Positions 1 to 45,104 are shown, counted from the stretch's first letter. The stretch is DNA of 64,000 nucleotides from Syngnathus acus (GCF_901709675.1 NC_051089.1:19879508-19943507); one strand, 5' to 3'. The notes: generated by a model from the sequence alone, not told the origin. Numbers and translations are program-made.

Positions 1-336
1 TGATGTAGTGGAGGCTTTTTGCATTGTGTTTTGGGATGACTGGAAGTCAGAAAGTTTCCTCCTGAAGAACTCCGGTGGCTTACCAACATGGCATCCGTGT
101 TTTGTGGTGAGATGCCGCTGGAGATGTACCGGCTTCATGCTAGCGTTGGCTAATTGCTCCCCGCAAAAAAAGCACAGCGCTTTGGGTGGGTTACAACTTG
201 TGGACGTAAATCCCATCAAACAATAGTCTTCCATGTACTGTTGGTACTTCGTCGGCTCCGGTTTTGCCTTCATTTTTACTTGTTTCTCCGTGTTTTCAAC
301 AGCAGCATCGCTGCTACGCTTTAGCCACATCTCCAT
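1..336 (-). CDS. hAT transposase N-terminus with BED zinc finger (partial)
   Basis: The frame is open from the ATG at 336 to the left edge, 112 codons without a stop. It begins MEMWLKRSSD, a start shared by the ZBED5/FAM200-like group of hAT-derived proteins. A lysine-rich stretch follows, then GFTSTSCN and a zinc finger with two Cys (CFFC) and two His (HLQRH...KH), then PPEFFRRKLSDFQSS. BED fingers bind the transposon ends. All four metal ligands are present, so this part is intact; the DDE/RNase H domain would lie outside the window. Confidence 0.75.
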   Translation of the reverse strand, partial: MEMWLKRSSDAAVENTEKQVKMKAKPEPTKYQQYMEDYCLMGFTSTSCNPPKALCFFCGEQLANASMKPVHLQRHLTTKHGCHVGKPPEFFRRKLSDFQSSQNTMQKASTTS

Positions 337-604
337 GTTACAGTGCGTCATCAAGGCAACCGCAGGTGACTGCTATTGGTTTGTGGAGAGTCCGTTTATT
401 AAGGATTAAAATTGAATACTGAATTTAAAACATACATTTGTATTTCATCAAACTTTTTATAACTAATTCTCAAGACAATCAGACTTACTGTTTTTTGGTT
501 TCTTTGTTTTAATACCGGTATATATTTTTGTAAACTCTCACATACCCCCTGGAGTACCTCCACGTACCCCCAGGGGTATGCGTACCCCCATTTGAGAACC
601 ACTG
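1..604 (-). mobile_element. hAT DNA transposon, 5' end (continues off left edge)
   Basis: Read on the minus strand the element starts at 604 with CAGTGGTTCTCAAATGGGG, a terminus typical of hAT elements. It is followed by a GGGGGTAC/GTACCCC-rich subterminal region (540-600) and then a BED-finger ORF from 336 to the left edge. An 8 bp target duplication would be ATCTAGAG (605-612), but the other end is outside the window. It sits in the il16 intron downstream of exon 890-1136. Confidence 0.75.
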
Positions 605-889
605 ATCTAGAGGATTCAAAACAGCAAATGAAGCTGATTTGAAGCTTCATTTGCCAATCACTATGGTGTATGTGAGAGGATAAGTGTTATTTTTGGCCTA
701 TGGCACTGAATAGAACTTCCTTTGAACCTCACTTCCGAAAGCAATCCAAGTTGAGATATCAAAAGCTGTCACACGCAAACAAAAACTAACCATCCCATGT
801 TAATGAAAAAGTAATTTCCATGCTTGCATTAAATTAAAACAATGGAGAAAAACAACAGTTAACCTGATCACAATTCTAGTGAGTCTGAC

Positions 890-31901
<31,012 letters not shown>

Positions 31902-32065
31902 CTGGAGAGCAATTACAAAATGAAGTTAGGACAGTCTGACTGTATCATGGGTATGAGACTACTAAGCCAATTCTTGAGACATTGACAGTTAAAGTACTAA
32001 AGCAATTTTATTCTGCTTTGGAAGAAAAACATTTTTTAGTGACCTCATGACCACCACTGAATCAG

Positions 32066-32378
32066 ATAACCAGCTCAGTGACCTAGTGGTAGAGTGTCCG
32101 CCCTGAGACTGGAAGGTTGTGGGTTCAAACCCCGGCCGGGTCATACCAAAGACTATAAAAATGGGACCCATTGCCTCCCTGCTTGGCACTCAGCATTAAG
32201 GGTTGGAATTGGGGGGTTAGATCACCAAATGATTCCCGAGCGCGGCACCGCTGCTGCTCACTGCTCCCCTCTCCCCCAGGGGATGGATTAAAATCACATG
32301 GGGATGGGTTAAATGCAGAGGACAAATTTCACCACACCCAGATGTGTGTGTGACAATCATTGGGACTTTAATCATAGA
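32066..32378 (+). mobile_element. tRNA-derived SINE
   Basis: A tRNA-like head has box A (TAGTGGTAGAGTGTCCGCC) and box B (GGTTCAAACCC) with typical spacing. It is followed by a non-tRNA body including GGATGGGTTAAATGCAGAGG and a 3' end GTGTGTGACAATCATTGGGA, as in a common teleost SINE. It is not a functional tRNA gene. A (CT)n array follows. It lies just upstream of the first located il16 exon. Confidence 0.8.
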
Positions 32379-32402
32379 CTTTAATCATAAAACAGCTTTG
32401 AT

Positions 32403-32413
32403 TCTCTCTCTCG

Positions 32414-32461
<48 letters not shown>
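32403..32461. repeat. (CT)n microsatellite
   Basis: Pure TCTC run with CTCGCC variants at the left and TGTCTCTG variants to about 32500. Confidence 0.9.
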
Positions 32462-32464
<3 letters not shown>

Positions 32465-33808
32465 CCTGTTGTCTCTGTCGCTCTGTCTCTCTCTCTCTGT
32501 TTTACTGCTCACGCGATCTTTACTTTGTGAAGAGATAATGGTGTTAGCCTTGCACAACTCTCCCCAATGATGGATAGGATTGACTAATGGCCTGTACTCT
32601 TCAACATCACATTAGCGAATGATGTTCAGATGCATTATACATGTTGTTGTGGGTGCCTTTCAGACTCCCCATGAATATTGCGTAAACACATGCAATGGTT
32701 CGTAAAGCCCTTTCTGGAAGTGCCAGAATGATGCTTGGAGCTGCAGTATATTGTCAGGGATTATTTGCCCCTTGGAAATGCGTTAAACGTCAGACTTAAG
32801 ATGTACTTGCATAACTATTTTAGAATCAATATTGTTTTAATTATAACGCATGCTGTTTAATTAAATTGCCAATGATCAAAAGTCAAAGCTAACAATAAAC
32901 AGACAAGCTGAGAATGACAACTTTATTGCTTATGCCAGTGGCCCCCAAAACTGTCGCCCACGGCCTGCCGATACCAGAGACTTCAGTCGTGTGATCGAGG
33001 CTGATGCTGAATTCAGATTGAACGCATTCCGAGCTGTTTCCTAGCGTCAGCCGGGCATTGGGGGTGTACTCACTACGTCACACACACGTGCAGACGGAAT
33101 AAAACAGAATAGTTGCAAAAAGGTAAGGTAAAAGAAGTTAGACTATTCAACCTGCTGTGACCAAACAATATTTTTGTTCAGTGCAAAGAAAAGGCTGTTC
33201 ATCTCATCTGTCAAGGGGTGGTGGTATTCAAATACAATTTGCATGGACATTATGAATACCATCACAAAGACGGTATGATAGCTTGCAAGGCTAAATGCGA
33301 CAAAGCTGACGAAATTCTCTAAGCTAAATATTGGACTGTTAGGTCAGCAAGATACATTTGTATGCCAAGCTTGAGCCAACTTTTAAGTTGCTCATCTGAT
33401 AGCAGGCAGTGGTAACTTGTGGAGAATTTGCAACAAATGTCTGAATTATGTCACGGATGAGGTGTGTCCCGAGAACAAACATGTCTTTAACGCTGTGGAG
33501 CTACTACCCAAAATTAAAGCATCTTTTCGTCCAGAAGACAAAATGGTCCCAGACCAGATCAACCCAGAATGGAAATGGCACCTCGCATTTTTAACAGCTG
33601 TAACAGAAATGCTAAATAACCTTGCAGCTACAATGCCAAGAAAAACTAATTTCCAACAAATATTCCCACATGTATTCATTCGTCTTTGAGGTGAAACTGG
33701 CACTGCTTTTAGAACAAGTGAAGAAGCACATCTTCATCCATCCTCGCTGCTAACCAAAACATCTCTGCAAAGAATCCAGCGGTCCCATTCCAACCTGAAA
33801 GGTTTGTA

Positions 33809-35373
33809 CAAACCGGATTCGGTTGACGTCGGGAAATTGTGTAAAATGTAAATAAAACCAAACTACAACGATTTGAAAATCATTCTCAACCCATATTCAA
33901 TTGAATACACTACAAAGACAACATATTTAATGTTCAAACTGATAAACCTAATTGGTTTTTGCCAAATAATAATTAGAATTTCATGGCTGCAACACATCCA
34001 GTAGAAGTTGGGAAAGGTGGCAAAAAATACTGAGAACGTTGAGAAAAGCTCATCAAACACCTATTTGGAACATCCCACATGTGATCAGGCTAATTGGGAA
34101 CAGGTGGGTACCATGATTGGGTATAAAAGGAGCCTCCCCAAACATGCTCAGTCATTCACAAGCAAGGATGGGGTGAGGTTCACCACTTTGCGTGAGAAAA
34201 TAGTTGAACAGTTTAAGAACAACATTTCTCAAAGCAAAATTTCAAGGAATTTAGGGATTTCAACATCTACGGTCCATTATATCATCAAAAGGTTCAGAGA
34301 ATCTGGTGAAATCACTGCACGTAAGCGCCACGGCCGAAAACCAAGACTGAATGACCATGACCTTCGATCCCTCATACGGCACTGCCTTAAAAACCGACAT
34401 GAGTGTGTAAAAGATATCACCAAATGGGCTCAGGAAAACTTTAGAAAACCACTGTCAGTAAATACAGTTCGTCACTACATCAGTAAGTGCGGGTTAAAAC
34501 TCTACCATGCGAAGCAAAAGCCGGTTATGAACAACATCCAGAAACGCCGCCGGGTTCTCTGGGCCCGAGCTCATGTCAAATGAAAAAGTGTTTTGTGGTC
34601 TGATAAGTCCACTTTTTAAATTGTTTTTGGAAACACTGGACGTCGTGTCCTCCGGACCAAAGAGGAAGCGAACCATCCGGACTGTTATCAACACAAAATT
34701 CAAAATCCAGCATCTGTGATGGTATGGGGGTGCATTAGTTCCCATGGCATGGGTGAACTACATTTCTGTGAAGGCAACATAAATGCTGAAAAGTACATAC
34801 AGATTTTGGAGCAACATATGCTGCCAGCCATCCAAGTGACATCTTTTTCATGGACGTCGCTGCTTATTTCAGCAAGATAATGCCAAGCCACATTCTGCAT
34901 GTGTTACAACAGCATGGCTTCAAAGTCCAGGTACTCCCCTGGCCCGCTTGCAGTCCAGATCTGTCTCCCATTGAAAATGTGTGGCGCATTATGAAGCGTA
35001 AAATACGACAGGGAAGACCCCGGACTGTTGAACAACTGAAGCTGTTCATCAAGCAAGAATGGGAAAGAATTCCACATGAGAAGCTAAGAGAATTAGTCTC
35101 CTCTCATCCAAAACCTTTATTGAGTGTTATTAAAAGGAAAGGTGATGCAACAAAGTGGTAAACATGCCCTTTCCCAACTTCTACTGCACATGTTGCAGCC
35201 ATGAAATTCTAAGTTAATTATTATTTGAAAAATAAAGTTTACAAGTTTGAGCATTAAATATGTTGTCTTTGTAGTGTATTCAATTGAATAGGTTGAAAAG
35301 GATTTTCAAATCATTGTATTTTGTTTTTATTTACATTTTACACAATTTCCCAACTTCAACCGAATCCGGTTTG
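33809..35373 (+). mobile_element. Tc1-like transposon, second family, defective
   Basis: Ends are CAAACCGGATTCGGTTGACG and its near complement (CAACCGAATCCGGTTTG), flanked by TA (33807-33808, 35374-35375). Inverted repeats extend inwards through ATTCAATTGAATACACTACA blocks. It is inserted in the hAT relic. Confidence 0.9.
34008..35161 (+). pseudogene. Tc1-like transposase, several stops and frameshifts
   Basis: 34008-34583 encodes the HTH region (ISQSKISRNLGISTSTVHYI, ARKRHGRKPRLNDHD) up to RRRVLWARAHVK and then a stop. VLWSDKSTF follows, where the usual SDES/SDET has Lys for Glu. 34720-34840 keeps VMVWGCISSHGMGELHF in a broken frame. 34850-35161 holds PWPACSPDLSPIENVWRIMK to GDATKW. The QQDNAKPH block is damaged. 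Confidence 0.85.
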
Positions 35374-35699
35374 TAGAAGAACTGAAATTGCTGAAGGCGG
35401 AATTCAGTGTGAGATTCCATGAATGTCAATGCAAAAGAAATATGTCTGTTCCAGAACCCCTTTTTGCCAACATCAAAGAAGCCAAGCCTTCTTATCAGTT
35501 CGAGTTGGCCGAACTGTGATGTTCTTATTGAGGCATTCAAGACCATCAGTTGCATTGAATTCAACGACACATACCCTAACATTAAAACGACACACAATCT
35601 CTCTGACCTTTGTATTAGGGTATGGACCGTGAGATTACTGCTTAAAATTCCAGGCATCCACCTTCTGACACAGGGCGGCTGCAATGAATGGAATGTCCT

Positions 35700-37643
<1,944 letters not shown>

Positions 37644-37759
37644 CATGGAGATGTATGTATGTTTGCATGGAGATGTGTACTTGTGGGTATATGTGTATAG
37701 GGGTATAAATATTTATGCATGCGAATAGATATGTATACATGTATATACATGCATATATA

Positions 37760-37938
37760 TTATGTTTCGATAAAGGGGTGAGCTAAAAAGCTCTGCTTTT
37801 TCTCACTCTTTTCCGAATATCTTTTTCTTTTTCTCTCTGCGTGTTTATTTGGCTTCCTAAACTTAATTTTGGTTTTATGCAAGGACTTTATCTGAGAACA
37901 AACAGGAAGCTCGGTATTATTTGAATATTCGGAATAAC

Positions 37939-37969
<31 letters not shown>

Positions 37970-37975
37970 GTCAAT
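37760..37975 (+). mobile_element. 3' end of a LINE-like retroposon with (AATC)n tail
   Basis: The sequence ends TATTCGGAATAACACAATC followed by about nine AATC units (37937-37975), the tail type of fish LINEs. The body to the left is AT-rich with no RT motif, so this is a short 5'-truncated copy. Confidence 0.45.
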
Positions 37976-38859
37976 CCGACTTCCAACTTTCCCCGAATGC
38001 AGCAAGAGTCCATTCTGTCTGTGGGCTGGAAAGGGGCGCAAGAGGGGCGCGTTCAAAAATTCACTCTGACGCCGAACACGACCCCTGTGCCCAAATTCAC
38101 AGGCTTTTTCTTACGGAGGCCGCTTACTCGACCGGTTTTCAGTCTATATTACGTCATTTCCTGACCAACCCGATGGTACGTCACGTGAGACACGAATGCA
38201 GCCTTGAAACCAGCCTTTGTTTCCATAGCGACAGGCTTGTTTCTTATTAATACTTTTTAAAGTATTTATTTAGGAACTCAGAACATGTAAACAAAACTGC
38301 CAGTAGGTGTCAAACATAGTGCTAAAGAAATAAAGAACTCAAATGCAAGGTTTTGTGTGCTTTGGAATTTGTGGATTGACCAATATTTACACATATAAAT
38401 TAGGTTTCTGGTTAATGTATCGACATTTAACAACATGCTATTTAGCCAGCAGTATCTTAGAAATTTACATTTGTTCAGATTCGTTGCATTGGTAACACAA
38501 GTATTTTTTGATTCGCTTGGGGTTTTTTTTCACTCCGTATATTTGTGACGGCGGCTTCGTAGCAGACTTTCGTGACGCCCACGTTGCTCCACTCCCGACT
38601 ACAGCAATGGATTTCACACTGCTAGACACGCCTACCCAAACTTGTCGGAAACGGAAATGAAAAAGCTTTTGCACGCGTTTGTTCGGTGTTTCCGGTGGAG
38701 CATTTACTTTGAAGTTCCAGACACATGTGGCGTGTCAATGCTCGGGCACACGCGTTGCATTCTGGGATACGGCCGCCATCCTGGATGCTAGTTCTATTGT
38801 AAACAAACCCAGAGCCGGAGACAGAGGGGGTAGATGGAAGCACAGTTTGAGCGAGAAAG

Positions 38860-39175
38860 AGAAAGACATGTCTGAGAAAGGATGTGGGATATACCGGGAC
38901 AGACTGTAGAAGGAAGCCAGAGATCGGTACGAACAGAAGATTGGAATTATAAAAGGGCTGGACCCTTACGAAGTACCAAGCAGGGACGAGAGTGTCGATA
39001 AAGATTTACTGCCGCCGTTCACCATTTCGGACGTATTTGCCTACCTTACCAACAGTTTAGATCTTACAAGTCACTAGAAGCGTACAAACAGCTGACAAGT
39101 CGATATATACACGAAATGAAGCTCATTATACCGAATGAGAATAGGTCAATAGAGCAGAGGTAAGCCAAGCTCTAC
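38860..39175 (+). pseudogene. YqaJ/SWIM-type protein fragment of an ISL2EU-like transposon
   Basis: Frames read ARDRYEQKIGIIKGLDPYEV, LLPPFTISDVFAYLTNSLDL and, after a frameshift near 39060, RSYKSLEAYKQLTSRYI. These match the N-terminal part of the uncharacterised YqaJ-domain proteins carried by fish ISL2EU-type transposons (motifs DPY, the F-D-IY-YL block and YKSLEAYNxF). A GT donor follows at 39163. A stop interrupts near 38907. The nuclease domain itself is not visible. Confidence 0.5.
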
Positions 39176-39180
39176 TGTCT

Positions 39181-39694
39181 CAATACATATGTTTTCACGT
39201 GTTTTAAAAGAGTATACTTAAGGCTCACAGGCTAGGTTTAACGTTAAACATCCACCCGTATCTCAGTAAAAGCATGTAGCCATGTGCACACGTCCTATGA
39301 TATAAATATTAACATTAAGATACGTTCCTGTCTTAAATGACCCAAGGTTCCTGACAAAATGTCATCCTGACTAGTCGCAATTGTCACTGAACTATAGTTA
39401 CACCACAAACTGTTCAGACAGAAGTCGCAAACAGCTCAGCCTCTACCCTTAACATTCTTTCAATGAGTATAGCATCCTAACACTGGTACGTGACAGTTAG
39501 CCTTTGAGCTAGTGGTTTACTAAGAAGTTTTGGTTAGTGTTTTCTGCACAGCATGAAACGTACTGACATTAACTGTCATTGTTACAATGTTAAGTGGTAT
39601 TCTACTGTTACTGTTTTCCTACTTAAGGCAAATGAACAATGTGTGTCCATCTTTGTCTCCTTAGGTCATGCACTCCCAGCACCTACATGACATA
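39181..39694. other. unassigned, possibly intron of the YqaJ-type gene
   Basis: No ORF or repeat recognised. Confidence 0.3.
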
Positions 39695-40640
39695 CAGTCA
39701 AACCTCGGTTTTTGAACGTCCCGGTTCTCGAACAAATCGGAATTCAAACGAAAAATTCGAACTTTTTTGCTTCGGAGGTCGAACCTCGCGAGATGAGCCG
39801 AAAGGACCCGAGAAAACCAGACCGCGCGGCCCGGAAACTCAGGCGAGCAAGTGCTCCTCCGGCCGTCATGACTACATTCTACCGTGGCACCATTGAGAGC
39901 GTCCTCTCCAGTTGTATCGCTGTTTGGGGTGGTAGCTGCACTGAATACAACATGAAGGCCCTGCAGCGCATAGTGAACACGGCTGGTAAGATTATTGGTG
40001 CTTCGCTCCCCTCCCTGAAGGACATTTACACCTCCCATCTCACCCGCAAGGCGACCACGATTGTGAGTGATGTGAGTCACCCCGCTCACTCTTTGTTTGA
40101 TCTTCTGCCCTCTGGGAAGAGGTACAGGAGCCTGCGCTCCCGCACCACCAGACTCACCAACAGCTTCATACTCCAGGCTGTTAGGATCCTGAACTCTCTC
40201 CCCCCCCTTCTGCGTAGCGTCCTGTACTTTTGCGCTATATTCTGATTGTCTGCTGTATGCACACTTGCTCCATTTTTGCTCCTCTTATTATGTTATTTGT
40301 TTATTTAGTATTTATTCATCACTCTTATTTATTCATTGTTTGTGCCTTCTTTTTACTTTTTGTGTTGTTTACTTGTATATATATTGTGTACTATGTCTTG
40401 TCACCGTGGGATAGTGGGAACGTAATTTCGATCTCTTTGTGTGTCTTGACATGTGAAGAAATTGACAATAAAGCAGACTTTGACTTTTGACTTTTCGGAT
40501 GCCGACTGACTCCGTTCGTTATTGTATTTTTGTTACTTTGAGGATTGTATTAACCCGTAATCATGCCTCCAAAGAAAGCAAGTGGGAGCAGTAAAGCCAT
40601 TCTAAAACACAAAGACGCTCTTAAAGCAATGCGACAGTGA
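39695..40640 (+). mobile_element. pogo-like transposon 5' end, split by a Rex1-like insertion
   Basis: The left end CAGTCAAACCTCGGTTTTTG follows TA at 39693-39694, with ACGTCCCGGTTCTCGAACAA after it. The sequence breaks near 39820, where a LINE fragment starts. It resumes at about 40499 with GCCGACTGACTCCGTTCGTT and then ATGCCTCCAAAGAAAGCAAG, a transposase start (MPPKKASGSSKAILKHKDAL). The uninterrupted order is seen in the copy at 49859-50066. The rest of the transposase is not recognisable. Confidence 0.65.
39830..40497 (+). mobile_element. Rex1-like LINE 3' fragment (5'-truncated)
   Basis: A frame to 40245 encodes the RT C-terminus: MTTFYRGTIESVLSSCIAVW, ALQRIVNTAGKIIGASLPSL, SLFDLLPSGKRYRSLRSRTT. 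The 3' UTR ends AAATTGACAATAAAGCAGAC and TTTGACTTTTGACTTTT. A close relative is at 41098-42068. Confidence 0.8.
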
Positions 40641-41097
40641 GCGCCCGGCGCGCTTGCTGGAACTGCAGAGTCCTGTACTCATGTTGGTGCTCTGCTCAAC
40701 GCAATACAGGCACATGACCGCTGCTGAGAAGCGAAGACTGTGAGTGATGGTCCCTGCTTACTGGAAAATTCCATCTGGGATCAGGAAAGTCCGTGGACAG
40801 GTTGGTCTCAAGATGGACTTCACGTCAGCCAAATGTATTGCTATGAATAGAGTAATCAATGATGACATTCCCATGCCTGGCCCACGGAAACAGCCCAGAA
40901 CATAACCCACACCACGAATCACACTGGCTGATCTGGCGCTACTGCATAAGAAACGGGCAGCGTGTATGTCAACAATGGAGGGCTACTGAATATGCTGATC
41001 ATGTCCAGCCAGCAAAAATTCAAGTCCACCTGCTTGACCCCGGGTTGAATTAACGCCTCATTAACAGACATCTTCTAGCATTGCAAGAGTGACACAC

Positions 41098-42068
41098 ACT
41101 ATGCAACAACTGCATAGTGAAATTTGCTGACGACTTGACTCTGGTGGGTCTCATCACCAAGAGCGACGAGACTCAATACAGGTTGGAGGTTGACCTTCTG
41201 ACCACGTGGTGCAAAAACAACAACCTCCTGCTGAACGTCAGCAAGACCAAGGAGATTGTTGTTGACCTCCGGAAGGGTCACACCCAACACCTGCCACTGA
41301 CCATCGACGGTGCTGTGGTGGAGTGAGCAGCACCAGATTCCTGGGGGAAAGCTCAGCGCCGCCTGTACTTCCTGCGGAAACTCAGGCGAGCAAGTGCTCC
41401 ATCAGCCATCATGACCACATTCTACCGAGGCACCATTGAGAGCATCCTCTCCAGCTGTATCGCTGTGTGGGGTGGAAGCTGCACTGAATACAACAGGAAA
41501 GCCCTGCAGCGCATAGTGAACACAGCTGGAAGGATTATTGGTGCTTCACTCCCCTCCCTGGAGGACATTTACACCTCCCATCTCACCGGCAAGGCGACCA
41601 CAATTGTGAGTGATGTGAGTCACCCCGCTCACAGTTTGTTTGATCTACTGCCCTCTGGGAAGAGGTACAGAAGCTAGAGCTCCCGCACCACCAGACTCAC
41701 CAACAGCTTCATACACCAGGCTGTTAGGATCCTGAACTCTCTCCCCCCTCCACCCTCAGCTGCATAACATCCTGGCCTTTTGGGCCACGATGGCTGCCTT
41801 GCACTACTCCACTTGTACTTTTGCGCTATAATACTGACTGTCTGCTGTATGCACAATTGCTCCATTTCAGCCAAGTTGCTCTTATTTATTCATTGTATGT
41901 GCCTTCTTATTTGTACTTTTTGTATTGTTTACTTGAATGTTTTGTTTGTCTGTGGACCAATTGGGTGTAATATGTCTTGTCTCTACCATGGGATAGTGGG
42001 AAACGCAATTACGATCTCTTTGTATGTCTTGACATGTGAAGAAATTGACAATAAAGCAGACTTTGACA
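41098..42068 (+). mobile_element. Rex1-like LINE 3' fragment, includes RT motif FADD
   Basis: It starts at IVKFADDLTLVGLITKSDET with the catalytic Asp pair intact, then DVSKTKEIVV-like sequence (NVSKTKEIVVDLRKG). After a frame break near 41325 it continues FRKLRR-like sequence, MTTFYRGTIESILSSCIAVW and SLFDLLPSGKRYRS, then a stop. The 3' UTR ends GAAATTGACAATAAAGCAGA. It is the same family as 39830-40497 and is 5'-truncated. Confidence 0.8.
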
Positions 42069-42284
42069 CATCACAGCTGTAACACAAGAAGAAGCTCAGT
42101 ACATCAGCACAGGAACGCAGTATTGTGTGTTCTCAGGTTATCGCTAGTTGCACTTTACTGTATTTACACAGTCATTCTAATGTCACTTTAGACTGTTTTA
42201 TCATGTTACTCGTAAATAAATAATGAAACACATACACTTATACAGCCAAGTCATGGCATATTTATTTCAGACACCTTCAACTTT

Positions 42285-42842
42285 GCACAGCACTCTTGCT
42301 CATGTTGGTCAGAGCACTACATACAGACATAATCTTGTCAAAGAATGTTTTGTCTTCACCTTGGCATGACAACACTGTCGATTGGTACTTTTGCTGACAA
42401 AAATGTGTATGTTTCTGACAGTTCAAATGACCCTTTCCACATAAAGTCGGAGATGGGCAATCCTCCTTGTGTTTTCCACATCTCTTGCTTCCAACTGACA
42501 GTGTCCTTTTATGAAGGTCGGGATTTTTACCTCAGCACACAAGTCCCACACTCTCCTCAATATCAAAGCCGCGATCAGCTAACACCACATCTCTGGGTAG
42601 TAATTTATGAAAATGCAGAGCACACAACACACTCTCATCGACACCAGGATTGTGTGGAAAATTATGTTTGGTCGTCTTACAGCAGTGATCCATGCGAGGC
42701 GACGACGCTTTATGTTGGACACGTGGTCTCCGCGGAGGCTCCTTTAAAGAGCAAAACGGGAAAAAGAAATAATATTGTCGATTTCCCTCACCTTACTGTC
42801 ACGGCTTGTGCTATTGCACCCTACGACACAGCAACGTGCGAC
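42285..42842 (-). pseudogene. THAP/DDE transposase relic of an ISL2EU-like element
   Basis: On the minus strand, 42842-42744 begins VARCCVVGCNSTSRDSKVRE and ends IISFSRFAL then a stop, like the start of a THAP zinc finger (C-x2-4-C). After a large internal deletion, 42605-42285 has LLPRDVVLADRGFDIEESVG and, in shifted frames, EVKIPTFIKG, DVENTRRIAHLRLYVERV and EDKTFFDKIMSVCSALTNM. This is the last part of a DDE domain of the THAP-transposase type. ISL2EU elements pair such a transposase with a YqaJ-type protein, and a relic of the latter lies at 38860-39175. Confidence 0.55.
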
Positions 42843-42879
42843 CACAGCAGACCAAATAAAATTGAGGAACACGACTAGG

Positions 42880-43929
42880 CGATTGTACGTCCTTGGCGCG
42901 CAGTGGAAGCAACGTAAACACACCAGCGTTAAAGCATCCAGTATGTCCGGCGCTCAAGTGGTGACGTCACACACTCGAGCCGCATTAAACGCCCAGGTCA
43001 GTAAAGCGTTGAAGAAGACAGAGAAAATGGAGGCTGCGAAGGTCACATTTTCGTAGCCTTAACCCACGGCCAAATTTGACGGCTGGTTGTCGTCTGCGTG
43101 AATTGGGACACCTGGGGTGCGGTCTTGTCGCGCCGGAAATGACGCCACGCCATCGCCACGAAGTACTTTGTAGGACGCTATCTATTAATTTGTACGGAGC
43201 TGTTCCGCCTGTCCAAATTGGCCACGGCTTGTGCTGTGCACGGAGGCGGAGCCTCTAGGGCCGCGAAGGAAGGACCCAGCCTTCGAACTGGCCTTGGAGG
43301 ACGCAGCCTGCGAATTTGTACACAGCTGATGTGAGAGCAGTATGTAGAGGCAGGGCACATTGAGATTTTTTAGAACGCACCCGAGCGTGGCCCGAGGTTT
43401 GCTGCCATCTTCTGCTGAAATGTTGTTCTCACCAACAGAATAATGGAGTTCAACATTTGATCAATCAACGTTACTGTCATCCACTCTTAGTGCAGCTTTG
43501 TGTTTGACGATTTGCCTGTTGCAACCACATGAACGAATTGGACATAAAATTGACAAGTGGGGTTCGGCTTCTTGATGATCACGCACCTCTTTCAGTCAAA
43601 ATCCTAAGAATAAGCTAATAGTGGCTTTGTGCAAATACAACGGTATTGAAAGTGTACACAAAATTGCAACAGATGACAAATATTAGGGCTCGTGCTACTA
43701 CAGAGAAAACAACTCCTATTTTTTTTAAGAACATAGCCTGAAATAGGTCAAGTTCTTAACGTAGGTATTTTGTCAAAAAGTATACAACTACAATGACAAG
43801 AATGCTCAGTTCTCATTGGCAGGGGTATGAATTCCACAAAGTGTGTTATTGTAGTTCACATTTGCCACAGTTGGATTTCACCCCATCATAAGAGATGTAA
43901 TCGAATAATTTGATTACCTTATTTATGAC
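42880..43929. other. GC-richer then AT-rich intergenic DNA
   Basis: 42880-43360 has many CpGs and GGACGCAGCCTGCGAA-like motifs but no recognisable ORF; it may be the end of the ISL2EU-like element or another repeat. 43400-43929 shows nothing recognisable. Confidence 0.3.
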
Positions 43930-43970
43930 ATAAATGAATGAATGAATGAATGAATGAATGAATGAATGAA

Positions 43971-44016
<46 letters not shown>
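43930..44016. repeat. (AATG)n/(AAAT)n microsatellite
   Basis: About nine AATG units pass directly into about eleven AAAT units. Confidence 0.95.
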
Positions 44017-44018
<2 letters not shown>

Positions 44019-44946
44019 CACCTATACAAAACGTTAGTGCTTAATTTGAGTATGTCTGTTACAGGGCAATTATGTTAATCATAATGGAAAGATAATATTT
44101 AAACTAACACAGTTGTGGTTGTCACAAATTTCACACATTTAGAACACAAACCTGACTCAGGTCTGATATGAATGGTTTGATTGATGCAGTTATCTTTCTT
44201 TTTAGTGTCATTGTCGAGTTAATGGTGGAAATCTTGGGGCCATGCATCTCTTAGTAACATGCTTTATTGTGAATTTGGCTGCAACAGTAGAATGGCTGCT
44301 ATGCCACTCAATCAGCCAAAGGTATACATTATTTAAACAGGATCAGTTGCTCTTATCGGGTTGCCACAACAGTGTGTTACAAAGTAAACGGAGATGACAT
44401 CAGTTTTGTCGTTCTGCTCTTGTATCACATGGATTTTGTTTAGTGCTAAAAGGTTAAAAACTGGAAAGTTCCTTTTGTCATTTTTTCCTAACTACAGGCA
44501 TCCGGTTTCCAGGTAACAAACAATGTAAACAATGATTTTTGTGTTTGTGAATCAGCATCCTTGTCCTTGGGTCGACGGATGGAAGCCCCTTGGGGGAAAC
44601 GGATAGGCAAGTGTTCCTCTCATGAAGCAGGAAATGGGCGAAGCCTTGCCTGAAAATTATGACTCCAGTCCTTTGTCATGTGAAGGAAGCCACTCCTGAT
44701 AGCACAGGCTAAAGGTTTCCTGTTGTAGGCCAATGGTTTTGTGCAGGCAGGAAGGCTGAAGAATGCTGGGACATGAGCTGCCTAAAGTTTACTCCTGTAC
44801 GGGATCATAGCACAAACAGCTAGTGAGCTGCTTTTGTCATAATTGTATACACATAGACATTTAAATGTGTGCACACACTTTGGCTCCTGGTCCCACAAGT
44901 ATTTTTGATTTCTTGGCTTACTGAAAATAATCAGGGCTAACAAAAT
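44017..44946. other. intergenic, no feature recognised
   Basis: No ORF or repeat family recognised. Confidence 0.4.
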
Positions 44947-45104
44947 AATTGTAATTTAATATATGATTAAATTATAATTATATAATTATATTATATAATT
45001 AAATATGATTTATAAAAACACAAAATAATTATAATTTAATATATAATTAAATTATAATTATATAATTATATTATATAATTAAATATGATTTAAAAACACA
45101 CACA
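44947..45104. repeat. AT-rich direct repeat, two units
   Basis: TAATTTAATATATGATTAAA through AATATGATTTAAAAACACA occurs twice with a period of about 80 bp. Each unit is internally palindromic (TTATAATTATATAATTATA), so it can form cruciforms. Confidence 0.8.

Noticed and set aside
32066-32140. Possible tRNA gene
   Set aside because: Box A and box B are present, but the downstream body and tail are those of a SINE and the acceptor stem does not pair well.
42345-42878. A 177-codon plus-strand ORF
   Set aside because: The opposite strand shows clear THAP and DDE transposase motifs, so this frame is antisense to a transposon relic.
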